DNA of 64,000 nucleotides. Source: Mycobacterium sp. WUMAC-067 (lineage in GTDB: Bacteria > Actinomycetota > Actinomycetes > Mycobacteriales > Mycobacteriaceae). The stretch is taken from contig NZ_JAEKMI010000021.1 of the NCBI RefSeq assembly GCF_020217485.1, positions 32,771 through 96,770 of the forward strand. The letters run 5' to 3'. Of the stretch, positions 16,061 to 24,122 are shown piece after piece. The first letter of the stretch is position 1. Each line of letters starts with the position of its first letter. The notes under the pieces are model-generated. The model saw only the letters and a list, made by a program, of their open reading frames with translations. It was not told where the DNA came from and did not search any database. The position numbers and the translations under genes were made by a program.

Positions 16061-17551
16061 TCAGATCTCCACGTCCTTGTCGTAGTGGACGTTGTCCTCG
16101 CGCCACCCGCCCAGACCGTGGCCGATGCCGGAATAATCGTCGATGAATTCGATCTGGTTGATCCACTTCGCCATCTTGAAGCCGACCTGGGTCTCCACCC
16201 GCAACCGCAGCGGCGCGCCGTGCTTGATGGGCAGTGGCATTCCGTTCATCTCGTAGGCGAGCAATGTCTGTGGCTTGTAGGCGAGTTCGAGATCGATCAC
16301 CTCGTAGAACTGGCCCTCCCCTTCCGCGCTGGGCTCGTCGCGGCCCGTGTCCTGCATGGTCAGAAAGCAGATGTATTTCGCCTGCGGGAGGGGACGAACA
16401 TGGTCGGCGAGTTGGGCCAGCGGAACTCCGCTCCACTGGCCGATGCTGGTCCAACCCTGCACGCAGTTGTGCATCACGCGTTGCGATTGCTGGTCGGCCA
16501 GGCCGCGCAACGCGTCCAGGTCCAGCGTCACCGGGTTTTCCACCAGGCCGCCCACCCGCACGCGCCAGTCGACGAAGTTGTGCACGGCCATCACCTTGTA
16601 CTCGGCGCTCGTCGGCGGCTTGCCGTTGACCCGGTGTTCCTTGGAGGTCATCCGCTCGGGGTAGTTCTGCTTCGAATTCAGCGGCCGCAACAGGATTTTG
16701 CGGACGCGGGTGACGACGGCGCCGAGCACGCGGCGGACCTGAACGGGCCGCCGCAGACTCCACACCGTCGCCGCGACGTGGACGGCGACGATGGCCGCGA
16801 TGATCACCAGCGAAAGCGCTGTGGCCCAACCGATGTTGCGCACGGAACCGAAGATCATCGACGCCGTGAGCTGGCCCCAACTCCAGAAGAAGATCATCGA
16901 CAGGTGGATGACGATGAAAACCACAAAGGCGATCAGGCCGAGGAAATGCAGGCTCCGCGCCCATTGCCGGCCGCCCCACATGCGCACATACCAGGGAAAT
17001 GCGGCCTCGATGGCCGGTGACTGGGCGGCGCCGGTCAGGATCTGGAACGGCGCCAGCACGAAGATGACCCCGGCGTAGGTCAGCTTCTGGATGGCATCCA
17101 GCGGTTCGCCCGGCAGCAGCGGCGGCAAATTGAAACTCATGTAGGTGACGATGTCGTTCCACGCCTCACCGAAGATCGACCACGACGCCGGCCAGTACCG
17201 GTGCCACTGGCCGGTGGCGAACAACAGGATGTAATACGACAGCCCGACGAGGACCCAGCCGATCACCGAGAAGAAGTGCCAGTGCCGACCCATGCCCAGT
17301 TTCTTGTGGCCGGGCAACGAAAACAGCGAGTTGTAGTCCTCCTCCTCGTCGAGGGTGTCGTAGAGCTTGTTGATCGGCATTTCCTTGACCGTGAAGCGCG
17401 CCCACTCGGTGCCCGGCTTGCTGTCGTCGTGCCAGTACAACTTCGGGTGCGTGGACAAGATCTCGATGCCGCTGCGGATCACCAGCGTCAAAAACAGGAC
17501 ATTGAGCCAGTGGTCGATGCGCAGCCACGCCGGATAGTCGAGCACTGTCAT
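16061..17551 (-). CDS. Cytochrome b561-like membrane domain fused to a sulfite-oxidase-type molybdopterin domain
   Basis: The 496-residue protein joins two parts. Residues about 1-285 form a membrane domain with some five hydrophobic segments and histidines placed for haem (RIDHWLNVLF, GRHWHFFSV, RSLHFLGLIAF, IVIHLSMIFF), as in bacterial di-haem cytochrome b561. Residues about 330-496 match the sulfite oxidase/YedY-type molybdopterin domain. The Mo-ligand cysteine is at about 363 in HNCVQGWTSIGQWSGVPL, with GAPLRLRVETQVGFKMAKW near the end. It probably passes electrons between a periplasmic-side oxyanion or sulfoxide substrate and the quinone pool; the substrate is unknown. ATG at 17551 is used; the frame is open but unconserved upstream. 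Confidence 0.85.
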   Translation of the reverse strand: MTVLDYPAWLRIDHWLNVLFLTLVIRSGIEILSTHPKLYWHDDSKPGTEWARFTVKEMPINKLYDTLDEEEDYNSLFSLPGHKKLGMGRHWHFFSVIGWVLVGLSYYILLFATGQWHRYWPASWSIFGEAWNDIVTYMSFNLPPLLPGEPLDAIQKLTYAGVIFVLAPFQILTGAAQSPAIEAAFPWYVRMWGGRQWARSLHFLGLIAFVVFIVIHLSMIFFWSWGQLTASMIFGSVRNIGWATALSLVIIAAIVAVHVAATVWSLRRPVQVRRVLGAVVTRVRKILLRPLNSKQNYPERMTSKEHRVNGKPPTSAEYKVMAVHNFVDWRVRVGGLVENPVTLDLDALRGLADQQSQRVMHNCVQGWTSIGQWSGVPLAQLADHVRPLPQAKYICFLTMQDTGRDEPSAEGEGQFYEVIDLELAYKPQTLLAYEMNGMPLPIKHGAPLRLRVETQVGFKMAKWINQIEFIDDYSGIGHGLGGWREDNVHYDKDVEI

Positions 17552-17562
17552 GTCGTCACCGT

Positions 17563-18063
17563 TCAGTCGTGCCAGTTCTGTCGTTGCGGGTATGCCACGT
17601 TGATGCCGGACAGCACCGTGGTGTGTACGGCGATGAAGCCCCCGGCGAACGCCATGGCAAACGTCCCCGGCGCGAGGTCCCAGCGGCCGGTCACCGCCAC
17701 CAGGCCCGGCAGGCTGACAAACCGGCTGACCAGATAGATCACCAGAAACGCCGCGCACACCAGGCTGCCGGCGAACCAACCCGCTTGCGGCACAAGGGGT
17801 TTGACGGCAAACACCATCGCGGCGACCGCGCCCAGGCAGGCGGCGATCAGCACGGCCACATACACCCAGAAATAGAGCGGCAAACCCGGCCGGGTCGCCG
17901 CCACGTAGGCATGCACCGCCACCAGGCCGATGAGCAGCGATGCGCCCAACCCGGTTACCGCGCGCGGCAAATCGAAGGCGACGTAGCCGTTGAGCGTGAG
18001 CAGGGGCGAGGACAGCACCTTGTGCCACGCTTTGAGCCCCAGTCGCCCCAAAAGACCGGCCAT
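17563..18063 (-). CDS. Four-helix membrane protein paired with the molybdopterin fusion
   Basis: The 166-residue protein has four hydrophobic segments (GLGASLLIGLVAVHAYVA, LYFWVYVAVLIAACLGAVAA, WFAGSLVCAAFLVIYLVS, FAMAFAGGFIAVHTTVLSG). Histidines in the first and fourth could lie in the membrane plane. Its stop is 11 bases upstream of the cytochrome b-molybdopterin gene, so the two form an operon and this may be a membrane subunit or quinone-side partner. I do not recognise a named family, and haem or quinone binding is only a suggestion. Confidence 0.72.
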   Translation of the reverse strand: MAGLLGRLGLKAWHKVLSSPLLTLNGYVAFDLPRAVTGLGASLLIGLVAVHAYVAATRPGLPLYFWVYVAVLIAACLGAVAAMVFAVKPLVPQAGWFAGSLVCAAFLVIYLVSRFVSLPGLVAVTGRWDLAPGTFAMAFAGGFIAVHTTVLSGINVAYPQRQNWHD

Positions 18064-18197
18064 TGCGGCTGACTACCCCGCCTGATCGGCGCACAAACGG
18101 CGACAACGCGACCGCGACCGGCTCACTGCGCGGCGCGGGCGAAGCCCACTGCCCCCGCGGGCGGGGCCTTACCCGATCGGTGGCGTGATAATCACCC

Positions 18198-19376
18198 TCA
18201 CTGCGCTTTTCGTGCCGCGGCGCAGCGCGCGACCGGCGAACCGACCAGCCGGAATTCCTCGCTCTTGTCGAGCTGGGGATCGACCCCCTCCTGGAAGAGG
18301 ATGATGATGTCCGAGCCACCGAACTGGAAGTAGCCGAACTCCTCCCCTTTTGCCATGTGTTTGCCGGGCACCGCGGTGAGGACCACCGACGACACGTGGG
18401 CCATGCCGACCGGAATGACCGCCACGATGCCGATATCGCCGCAGTCCGACTGCGAGGTGTCGATGGTGACCACGCCGCGGGTCTGGGAGAACTCGTAGCC
18501 GCTGCTGGCGCTGTCGCTGGAGGCGAACTCGTGATCTTTTAGGCCGACCCGCATGAAGACTTTCCCGTTGATTCGGAAGGACTCCCTGACCAGTCCCGCG
18601 ACCGGCAGGTGGTAGCGGTGATAGGCGTGCACCGGCAGCATGTAATGGACGAAGGTGCCGCGCGCGAAGCTCTCGCTGTATTGGCTGCCTTCGATGAGTT
18701 GCTTGATATTGCCGTACTTTTCGTTCTTGACGGTGGTGGCCGGGATGCTCGAGTCGGCGTCGATGTCGTAGGCGTGCTGGTATTTGCAGTCGGCCGGTGA
18801 GGTCACCACCAGATTGGTGGTCGGCTCGACGATCGGGCGCAGCCCCCCGTTGATCTCCCGCGCGATGAACTGGTTGGCGGTCAGCCATCCGCTGGGCGCG
18901 TTCGGCGCACCGTCGACCAGTGACTCATGGATGCGGTACTCCGGCGCATTGTCGATGAACGACTGCAGGGCTTCGGGGCTGAACGACTCCGGCGTGTCCA
19001 AAAAACTCCCCCACTGCCGGGCGAACTCGGTCAGCCATTCCCGGAAGTCACCGGACCCCTGCGCGGGCTCGTCGCCCTGGTCGACGAGGAAGTAGAAGTG
19101 CGCCATGCGATCGCTGACCTCTTGCGCCTGCCGGTTTTCGTTCTTCCAGGCGTCGGCGTCCGACTCCTGCGGCACCCATCGGATGAAGCGCTTCAGGTAG
19201 GCCTCGTACTCGCCGACGTCGCGCGGCCACTCGAGCGCCGCATACAGGTCCGGGTTCAGTTCGGACCCGGCCCGCTCGCGCGCGGTCTGCAGCGACCGCT
19301 CGAGCCGATCGGCCAGGCCCTGTTCCTTGTCGAGGACGTCGCGAAGCGCCTTGATGACGGTGTCCGGCTCGCTCAT
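18198..19376 (-). CDS. Pyruvoyl-dependent decarboxylase, phosphatidylserine decarboxylase/PsiD-like
   Basis: The 392-residue protein has an N-terminal helical region (residues about 30-190) like the PSDC domain found before phosphatidylserine decarboxylase in fungal PsiD-type enzymes. The decarboxylase core follows. The hallmark HRYHLPVAG is in the middle, and the self-cleavage site near the end reads FGGSD at residues 352-356, with Ser355 expected to become the pyruvoyl group of a 38-residue alpha chain. Canonical enzymes have LGST there. Substrate could be phosphatidylserine or an amino acid such as tryptophan; the sequence does not decide. It is not in the M. tuberculosis order at this site. 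GGAGCA precedes the ATG. Confidence 0.82.
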   Translation of the reverse strand: MSEPDTVIKALRDVLDKEQGLADRLERSLQTARERAGSELNPDLYAALEWPRDVGEYEAYLKRFIRWVPQESDADAWKNENRQAQEVSDRMAHFYFLVDQGDEPAQGSGDFREWLTEFARQWGSFLDTPESFSPEALQSFIDNAPEYRIHESLVDGAPNAPSGWLTANQFIAREINGGLRPIVEPTTNLVVTSPADCKYQHAYDIDADSSIPATTVKNEKYGNIKQLIEGSQYSESFARGTFVHYMLPVHAYHRYHLPVAGLVRESFRINGKVFMRVGLKDHEFASSDSASSGYEFSQTRGVVTIDTSQSDCGDIGIVAVIPVGMAHVSSVVLTAVPGKHMAKGEEFGYFQFGGSDIIILFQEGVDPQLDKSEEFRLVGSPVARCAAARKAQ

Positions 19377-19703
19377 ATCACTGCTCCTTTGTCGTGGCCA
19401 TAGGGCTCGACGCGCACCGAGCGCTTCGGAGCCACGTCGGCCGCGTACCCCCGCTCCCGGGCGGCAAACGGGCTGCGAGTCGCGGCGGTTCGCGCCCGGT
19501 TCGCGGCGCCGAACATTGAGTGTTTGGTTCGGCGCCTAGCGGGGTGGGCACGGCGCTCGGGTGGATCTGATGCGTCGGCTTCACCTACTCCACCCGTATC
19601 GCTGCTCGCCGCCAAACAACAAGGCGCGCCGGCAATTTGGTGTTCCGGCCCCGCGGTCGGCTTACGAGCGAACTCAAGGCCTGCGTCGCCGGACGATTCC
19701 CGC
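19377..19703. other. Intergenic region without a recognisable gene
   Basis: These 327 bases lie between the decarboxylase gene and the ChaB gene. They contain the decarboxylase ribosome site at the left edge. A minus-strand open frame (19373-19615) overlaps the decarboxylase start and has no recognisable content, so I do not call it. Confidence 0.5.
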
Positions 19704-20117
19704 TCAGCGGCCGCGGACCCGGCGATTGTGCTTCTTGATCGCGTCGACCAGCTCCGACTTGTTCATCGTCGACCGGCCCGGAACGTCGAGCCGGCGGGCC
19801 ACGTCGAGCAGATGCTTTTTGCTCGCGTTGGCGTCGACGCCCTCGGCCGACTCGCCGGACGGTCGTAGCCCACCACGCTCGGCGCGCTCGTCGGACGGGC
19901 CCTTCTGCTCCTTGGGTTCCCAGTGGTCCCCGACCTTTTCGAAACTGTGCTTGACGGCGGCGTAAGCCACTCGGTGGGCCCGCTCCTCGCTGCCGTACTG
20001 ATCTGCGGCCGCATCGTGGGATTTCGCGAACGTGCGTTGGGCTTTGGCGTTGGAACGCCGCAAAGTGCTGGGCAATTCACTCTTTTTGGGCGCTCCGCCT
20101 TTCGTCGTCTTCGGCAT
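19704..20117 (-). CDS. ChaB-family protein with a C-terminal SAP/Rho-N-like motif
   Basis: The 137-residue basic protein has a ChaB-type segment at residues about 10-65 (LPSTLRRSNAKAQRTFAKSHDAAAD, then EERAHRVAYAAVKHSFEKVGDHW) and a charged linker. It ends with KKHLLDVARRLDVPGRSTMNKSELVDAIKKH, a Rho-N/SAP-like helix-extended-helix that often binds nucleic acid. Bacterial ChaB was first linked to a cation transporter operon, but no transporter is present here, so the role is unknown. It is divergent from the MarR regulator, with 130 bases between. Confidence 0.8.
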   Translation of the reverse strand: MPKTTKGGAPKKSELPSTLRRSNAKAQRTFAKSHDAAADQYGSEERAHRVAYAAVKHSFEKVGDHWEPKEQKGPSDERAERGGLRPSGESAEGVDANASKKHLLDVARRLDVPGRSTMNKSELVDAIKKHNRRVRGR

Positions 20118-20230
20118 CGAACCTCCTCGTGCGCCACAAGCGGTGCAGGAAACGTGTTACCGCAGTCGGTTACCCCGTTGCGGGCCGGGCAATCGCCGTC
20201 CGGGAAATGTGCGCGTCGGCCGGCGGAAAT

Positions 20231-20249
20231 ATGTCAACATGGTTGACAT
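20231..20249. promoter_or_regulatory. Perfect palindrome over the MarR gene start, likely its operator
   Basis: ATGTCAAC-ATG-GTTGACAT is an inverted repeat with 8-bp perfect arms and a 3-bp spacer. It covers both candidate start codons (20239 and 20248) of the MarR regulator and faces the divergent ChaB gene. Size and position fit a MarR dimer site for autorepression. Confidence 0.7.
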
Positions 20250-20664
20250 GAATCAGGACGACGCCCCGCTGGGTTATTTGCTCTACCGGGTGGCGACGGT
20301 GCTGCGGCCAGAGGTTGCCGCCGTGTTGAGTCCGCTGGGCCTGGCCCTGCCCGAATTCGTTTGCCTGCGCATCCTTTCGATGTACCCGGGAATGTCGAGC
20401 GCCGAGTTGTCCCGCCACGCGGGCGTCACCCCGCAGGCGATGAACACGGTGCTGCGCAAACTGGAAGACGTCGGCGCGGTGGCGCGGCCCTCGTCGGTGT
20501 CGTCCGGGCGCGCGCTACCGGCCAACCTGACCGGCCAGGGCCGCGCCCTGCTCAAGCGCGCCGAGGCGGCGGTCCGCGGCGCCGACGCGCGGATCCTGAG
20601 CAAGCTCACCGACACGCAGCAGCGCGAATTCAAAAGGATGCTCGAAAAACTCGGGACCGATTAG
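20248..20664 (+). CDS. MarR-family transcriptional regulator (Rv2887 type)
   Basis: The 138-residue winged-helix protein shows the MarR pattern: N-terminal dimer helix (LGYLLYRVATVLRPEV), recognition helix region (SSAELSRHAGVTPQAMNTVLRKLED), the wing (GAVARPSSVSSGRALPANLT) and C-terminal helices. It closely matches what I recall of M. tuberculosis Rv2887, a repressor of Rv0560c whose loss is linked with drug tolerance. Start may be ATG 20248 (MNQDD) or ATG 20239 (MVDMNQ); both lie in the palindrome. It is convergent with amiC, with nine bases between. Confidence 0.92.
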   Translation: MNQDDAPLGYLLYRVATVLRPEVAAVLSPLGLALPEFVCLRILSMYPGMSSAELSRHAGVTPQAMNTVLRKLEDVGAVARPSSVSSGRALPANLTGQGRALLKRAEAAVRGADARILSKLTDTQQREFKRMLEKLGTD

Positions 20665-20673
20665 CGGGCCCCA

Positions 20674-22080
20674 TCACCCGGCGTCCTGGATGGGCGCCCA
20701 GGGCCGCGCCTCCTCGAGCTCGTAGGCCAGTTCGAGCAGCAGCGACTCCTGCCCCATACCGGTCGACAGCATCATGCCCACCGGCATGCCGTGCGCGGAC
20801 TGGGCCAACGGCAGCGAGATCGCAGGTTCACCGGTGACGTTGTGCAGCGGGGTGAACGACACCCACTCGATCAGCCGGGTGATGACCTGCTGATAATCGG
20901 TCGGCGCCAGGACCCCGATGCGGGGTGTCTCGTCGGCAAGGGTCGGCGTGAGCACCGCGTCGTAGGTGCCGAAGAACCGCGCGGTGCGCCGCCGCGCCCC
21001 CCGCAGGCGCATGATCGCCGACGGGAGCCGGTGCAGGTGGCGGCTGGTGTGTCGGGCAAGGCCCAGCGTCAGGCAATCCAGCTTGGCGCGGTCGAACGTC
21101 GCGCCGAACATATGTCGTCCGCTGCGCACCTGGGCCAGCGCCAAAAAGCCCCAATACAGCACGAAATCGTCGACGAAGCTGGCCGCCACCGGCGGTTGGT
21201 CGACGTGTTCGACCCGGTGGCCCTGCTCCTCGAGCAGGCCGGCCGACTTCAGCGTCAGCTCCCGCAGCGCGGGACTGCACTCGCGCTGTATCGAGCGGGT
21301 CACCACCGCGATCCGCAACCGCTGCCGGCCGGGGCCGGTGACGTCCCCGACCGGGGCCAGCTTGGGGTTGCGCCAGATCCGCTCGGCCTCCCGGTAGAAC
21401 GCGGCGGTGTCGCGCACCGAACGCGTCACCACGCCGTTGACGACGACGCCGACCGGCATCCGGCGCAGCGTCGCGTCCAGCGGTAGTCGGCCGCGCGACG
21501 GTTTGAGCCCGACCAGCCCGTTGCAGGAAGCCGGGATGCGGATGGAGCCGCCGCCGTCGTTGGCGTGCGCGATGGGCACCACACCGGCGGCGACGAACGC
21601 CCCCGACCCCGATGATGATGCGCCGGCACTGTATTCGGTGTCCCACGGGTTGCGGACCGGGCCCAGCCGCGGGTGTTCGGCCGACGCGCTGAAACCGAAT
21701 TCCGACAACTGTGTCTTGCCCAGCGAGGTCAACCCGGTGGCCAGGTACAGCTGGGTGAACACGCTGTCGGTGACGGCGTCCCGGCGCGTCCACGCATCGG
21801 TGCCGTGCATCGTGGGCTGGCCCGCGACGTCGACGTTGTCCTTGATGAACGTCGGGACGCCGCAGAAGTAGCCGCTCGCAGCGTCCGACACGGCGGCCCG
21901 CGCTTGCTGAAATCCCGCGTACGCCAACCCGTTTAGGGCCGGGTCGACGGCTTCGGTGCGGGCGATCGCCGCCTCCACCGCCTCGGCCCGGCCGACCCGC
22001 CCGGAGCGGATGGCCTCGGCGAGGCCGACCGCGTCGAGATCGCCGAGCGCGTCGTCGCCGAAGGCGTGCACGTGTCGCAT
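20674..22080 (-). CDS. amiC: Amidase AmiC
   Basis: The 468-residue amidase-signature protein hydrolyses amide bonds; in M. tuberculosis the homologue is known to act on some amide prodrugs, and its natural substrate is unclear. The Ser-cisSer-Lys triad is visible: Lys in FIKDNVDVAG, and the serines in YSAGASSSGSGAFVAAG and the following GGSIRIPASCNGLVGLKPSRGR. Start MRHVHAFGDDAL matches the known protein. It is convergent with the MarR gene. Confidence 0.94.
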   Translation of the reverse strand: MRHVHAFGDDALGDLDAVGLAEAIRSGRVGRAEAVEAAIARTEAVDPALNGLAYAGFQQARAAVSDAASGYFCGVPTFIKDNVDVAGQPTMHGTDAWTRRDAVTDSVFTQLYLATGLTSLGKTQLSEFGFSASAEHPRLGPVRNPWDTEYSAGASSSGSGAFVAAGVVPIAHANDGGGSIRIPASCNGLVGLKPSRGRLPLDATLRRMPVGVVVNGVVTRSVRDTAAFYREAERIWRNPKLAPVGDVTGPGRQRLRIAVVTRSIQRECSPALRELTLKSAGLLEEQGHRVEHVDQPPVAASFVDDFVLYWGFLALAQVRSGRHMFGATFDRAKLDCLTLGLARHTSRHLHRLPSAIMRLRGARRRTARFFGTYDAVLTPTLADETPRIGVLAPTDYQQVITRLIEWVSFTPLHNVTGEPAISLPLAQSAHGMPVGMMLSTGMGQESLLLELAYELEEARPWAPIQDAG

Positions 22081-22148
22081 AGCAGTGACGCTAACGCGCC
22101 CACGCGACCGCCGGGAGGTTTCCCGGCTTGTTCGGCGGCGGGTGGCCG

Positions 22149-22964
22149 TTAGGCCTGACCCACCTCGAAGCGCACGAACCGCGTCACCGTCACACCCGCG
22201 TCGTCGAGCAGGGCCTTGACCGTCTTCTTGCTGTCGGACACCGACGGCTGCTCGAGCAGCACGGCGTCCTTGAAGAAGCCGTTCAACCGTCCCTCGACGA
22301 TCTTGGGCAGGGCCTGCTCCGGCTTGCCCTCCGCCTTGGCGGTTTCCTCGGCGATGCGGCGCTCGCTGGTCACCACGTCCTCGGGCACGTCGTCGCGAGA
22401 CAGGTAGCGGGCCTTGAGCGCGGCGATCTGCAGGGCGACGGCGTGGGCGGCCTCTTTGTCCGATCCTTGGTACTCGACCAGCACGCCCACCGCCGGCGGC
22501 AGATCCGCGGCCCGCCGGTGCAGGTACGCCTCGACGGTGCCGTCGAAGTTCGCCACGCGGCGCAACTCCAACTTCTCACCGATCTTGGCCGACAGCTCGG
22601 CGATCGCCTGCTCGACGGTCTTGTCACCGATCGCGGCGGCCTTGAGTTCGTCGAGGTCCTTGGCCTTCGACGACACGGCCGCGGCCACGATCTGGTCGGC
22701 CAGCGCCTGGAACTCCGCGTTCTTGGCGACGAAGTCGGTCTCGCTGTTCAGCTCGATGAGCGCGCCGCCCTGGGTTGCGACCAGGCCCTCGGCCGTGGCC
22801 CGCTCGGCACGCTTGCCGACGTCCTTGGCGCCCTTGATCCGGAGCGCCTCGACCGCCTTGTCGAAGTCGCCGTCGCTTTCGGCAAGCGCGTTCTTGCAGT
22901 CGAGCATGCCGGCACCGGTGAGTTCCCGAAGCCGCTTGACGTCGGCAGCGGTGAAGTTCGCCAA
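22149..22964 (-). CDS. tsf: Translation elongation factor Ts
   Basis: EF-Ts restores GTP-bound EF-Tu. The 271-residue protein has the N-terminal UBA-like domain (VKRLRELTGAGMLDCKNAL), the core motif ELNSETDFVAKN, and the C-terminal TVKALLDDAGVTVTRFVRFEVG. The start is a TTG at 22964, preceded by AGGAAGG that begins inside the rpsB stop region, so translation is coupled to rpsB 12 bases upstream. Confidence 0.97.
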   Translation of the reverse strand: MANFTAADVKRLRELTGAGMLDCKNALAESDGDFDKAVEALRIKGAKDVGKRAERATAEGLVATQGGALIELNSETDFVAKNAEFQALADQIVAAAVSSKAKDLDELKAAAIGDKTVEQAIAELSAKIGEKLELRRVANFDGTVEAYLHRRAADLPPAVGVLVEYQGSDKEAAHAVALQIAALKARYLSRDDVPEDVVTSERRIAEETAKAEGKPEQALPKIVEGRLNGFFKDAVLLEQPSVSDSKKTVKALLDDAGVTVTRFVRFEVGQA

Positions 22965-22976
22965 TGTTCAGCCTTC

Positions 22977-23822
22977 CTAGGAGGATTCAGTAGTTGGTTC
23001 GGAGGTGCCCGCAGCGGCTTCGGTGGGGGCAGCCGATGGAGCGGTCGCAGCGGCCGAGGCCAGCAGTTCCTGCTCCCATTCGGGCAGCGGCTCGGCGGCC
23101 TCTGCCTCGGGCTTGCCGTCGCCGCGGCCGACCCCGGCGCGCGCTTGCAGGCCCTCGGCGACCGCCGAGGCGATGACCTTGGTCAGCAACGCGGCCGAAC
23201 GGATCGCGTCGTCGTTGCCCGGAATCGGGTAGTCGACCTCGTCGGGGTCGCAGTTGGTGTCCAGGATCGCGATGACCGGGATGCCGAGCTTGCGGGCCTC
23301 ACCGACCGCGATGTGCTCCTTGTTGGTGTCGACGACCCAGATCGCCGACGGCACCTTGGCCATGTCGCGGATACCGCCGAGGCTGCGGTCCAGCTTGTTC
23401 TTCTCGCGGGTCAGCATCAAGATTTCCTTCTTGGTGCGGCCCTCGAAGCCACCGGTCTGCTCCATCGCCTCGAGCTCCTTGAGGCGCTGCAGCCGCTTGT
23501 GCACGGTGGAGAAGTTTGTCAGCATGCCGCCCAGCCAGCGCTGGTTCACGTACGGCATGCCGACGCGGGTCGCCTCGGCGGCGACGGACTCCTGAGCCTG
23601 CTTCTTGGTGCCGACGAACAGCACGCTGCCGCCGTGGGCGACGGTTTCCTTGACGAATTCGTATGCCTGGTCGATGAAGGTCAGCGTCTGCTGCAGGTCG
23701 ATGATGTAGATGCCGTTGCGGTCGGTGAAGATGAACCGCTTCATCTTGGGATTCCAGCGACGGGTCTGGTGCCCGAAGTGGGTGCCGCTGTCAAGCAGCT
23801 GCTTCATGGTTACGACGGCCAT
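22977..23822 (-). CDS. rpsB: 30S ribosomal protein S2
   Basis: The 281-residue S2 shows VTMKQLLDSGTHFGHQTRRW, the coiled-coil region, RDMAKVPSAIWVVDTNKEHIA and IPGNDDAIRSAALL. Like other mycobacterial S2 proteins it has an Ala/Pro/Thr-rich C-terminal tail of about 40 residues. It is the first gene of the rpsB-tsf operon. A candidate promoter lies about 190 bases upstream. Confidence 0.97.
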   Translation of the reverse strand: MAVVTMKQLLDSGTHFGHQTRRWNPKMKRFIFTDRNGIYIIDLQQTLTFIDQAYEFVKETVAHGGSVLFVGTKKQAQESVAAEATRVGMPYVNQRWLGGMLTNFSTVHKRLQRLKELEAMEQTGGFEGRTKKEILMLTREKNKLDRSLGGIRDMAKVPSAIWVVDTNKEHIAVGEARKLGIPVIAILDTNCDPDEVDYPIPGNDDAIRSAALLTKVIASAVAEGLQARAGVGRGDGKPEAEAAEPLPEWEQELLASAAATAPSAAPTEAAAGTSEPTTESS

Positions 23823-24122
23823 GGTTGTGCCTTACGTGTGTCGGTTGTCGCCTGGCATCGGGTGAAGCCGGGCCCTGGCGCCTGCTGCGATGCCGGACCC
23901 GGCCGGGAAACCCGGCCGAGACCGCCCGGCATGCGATTGCGTTCTCCTCGTGGAACCGGAGACGCGATGCGGACGCGCGAAGTCAGCCCGCGGACGAGCT
24001 GCGACCAGCAGTTTACACCGGTTCGGCGGGTGCTTTTGCCACGCTTCCCCAAGCGGGGGCGTCGTCCACAGAGACGGCCGGGCCGGGTGGCCGCGCCCGG
24101 CGCGCCGCGGTGAACTGCCTGG
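23823..24122. other. Divergent promoter region between rpsB and the M23 peptidase gene
   Basis: Exactly 300 bases without a gene. On the minus strand TAAACT at 24015-24010 fits a sigma-A -10 hexamer for rpsB-tsf, with only a weak -35. The long leader of about 180 bases before rpsB is GC-rich and could fold, in keeping with autoregulated ribosomal operons, but I see no specific known leader motif. Confidence 0.45.
24010..24015 (-). promoter_or_regulatory. Candidate -10 element for rpsB-tsf
   Basis: TAAACT read on the minus strand matches the mycobacterial TANNNT -10 pattern. The -35 region 17-18 bases upstream (CAAAAG/GCAAAA) is poor, so the call rests on position and the -10 alone. Confidence 0.35.

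Noticed and set aside
19373..19615. 80-codon minus-strand frame in the gap before the decarboxylase
   Set aside because: It overlaps the decarboxylase start and its ribosome site, and its residues are not conserved-looking.
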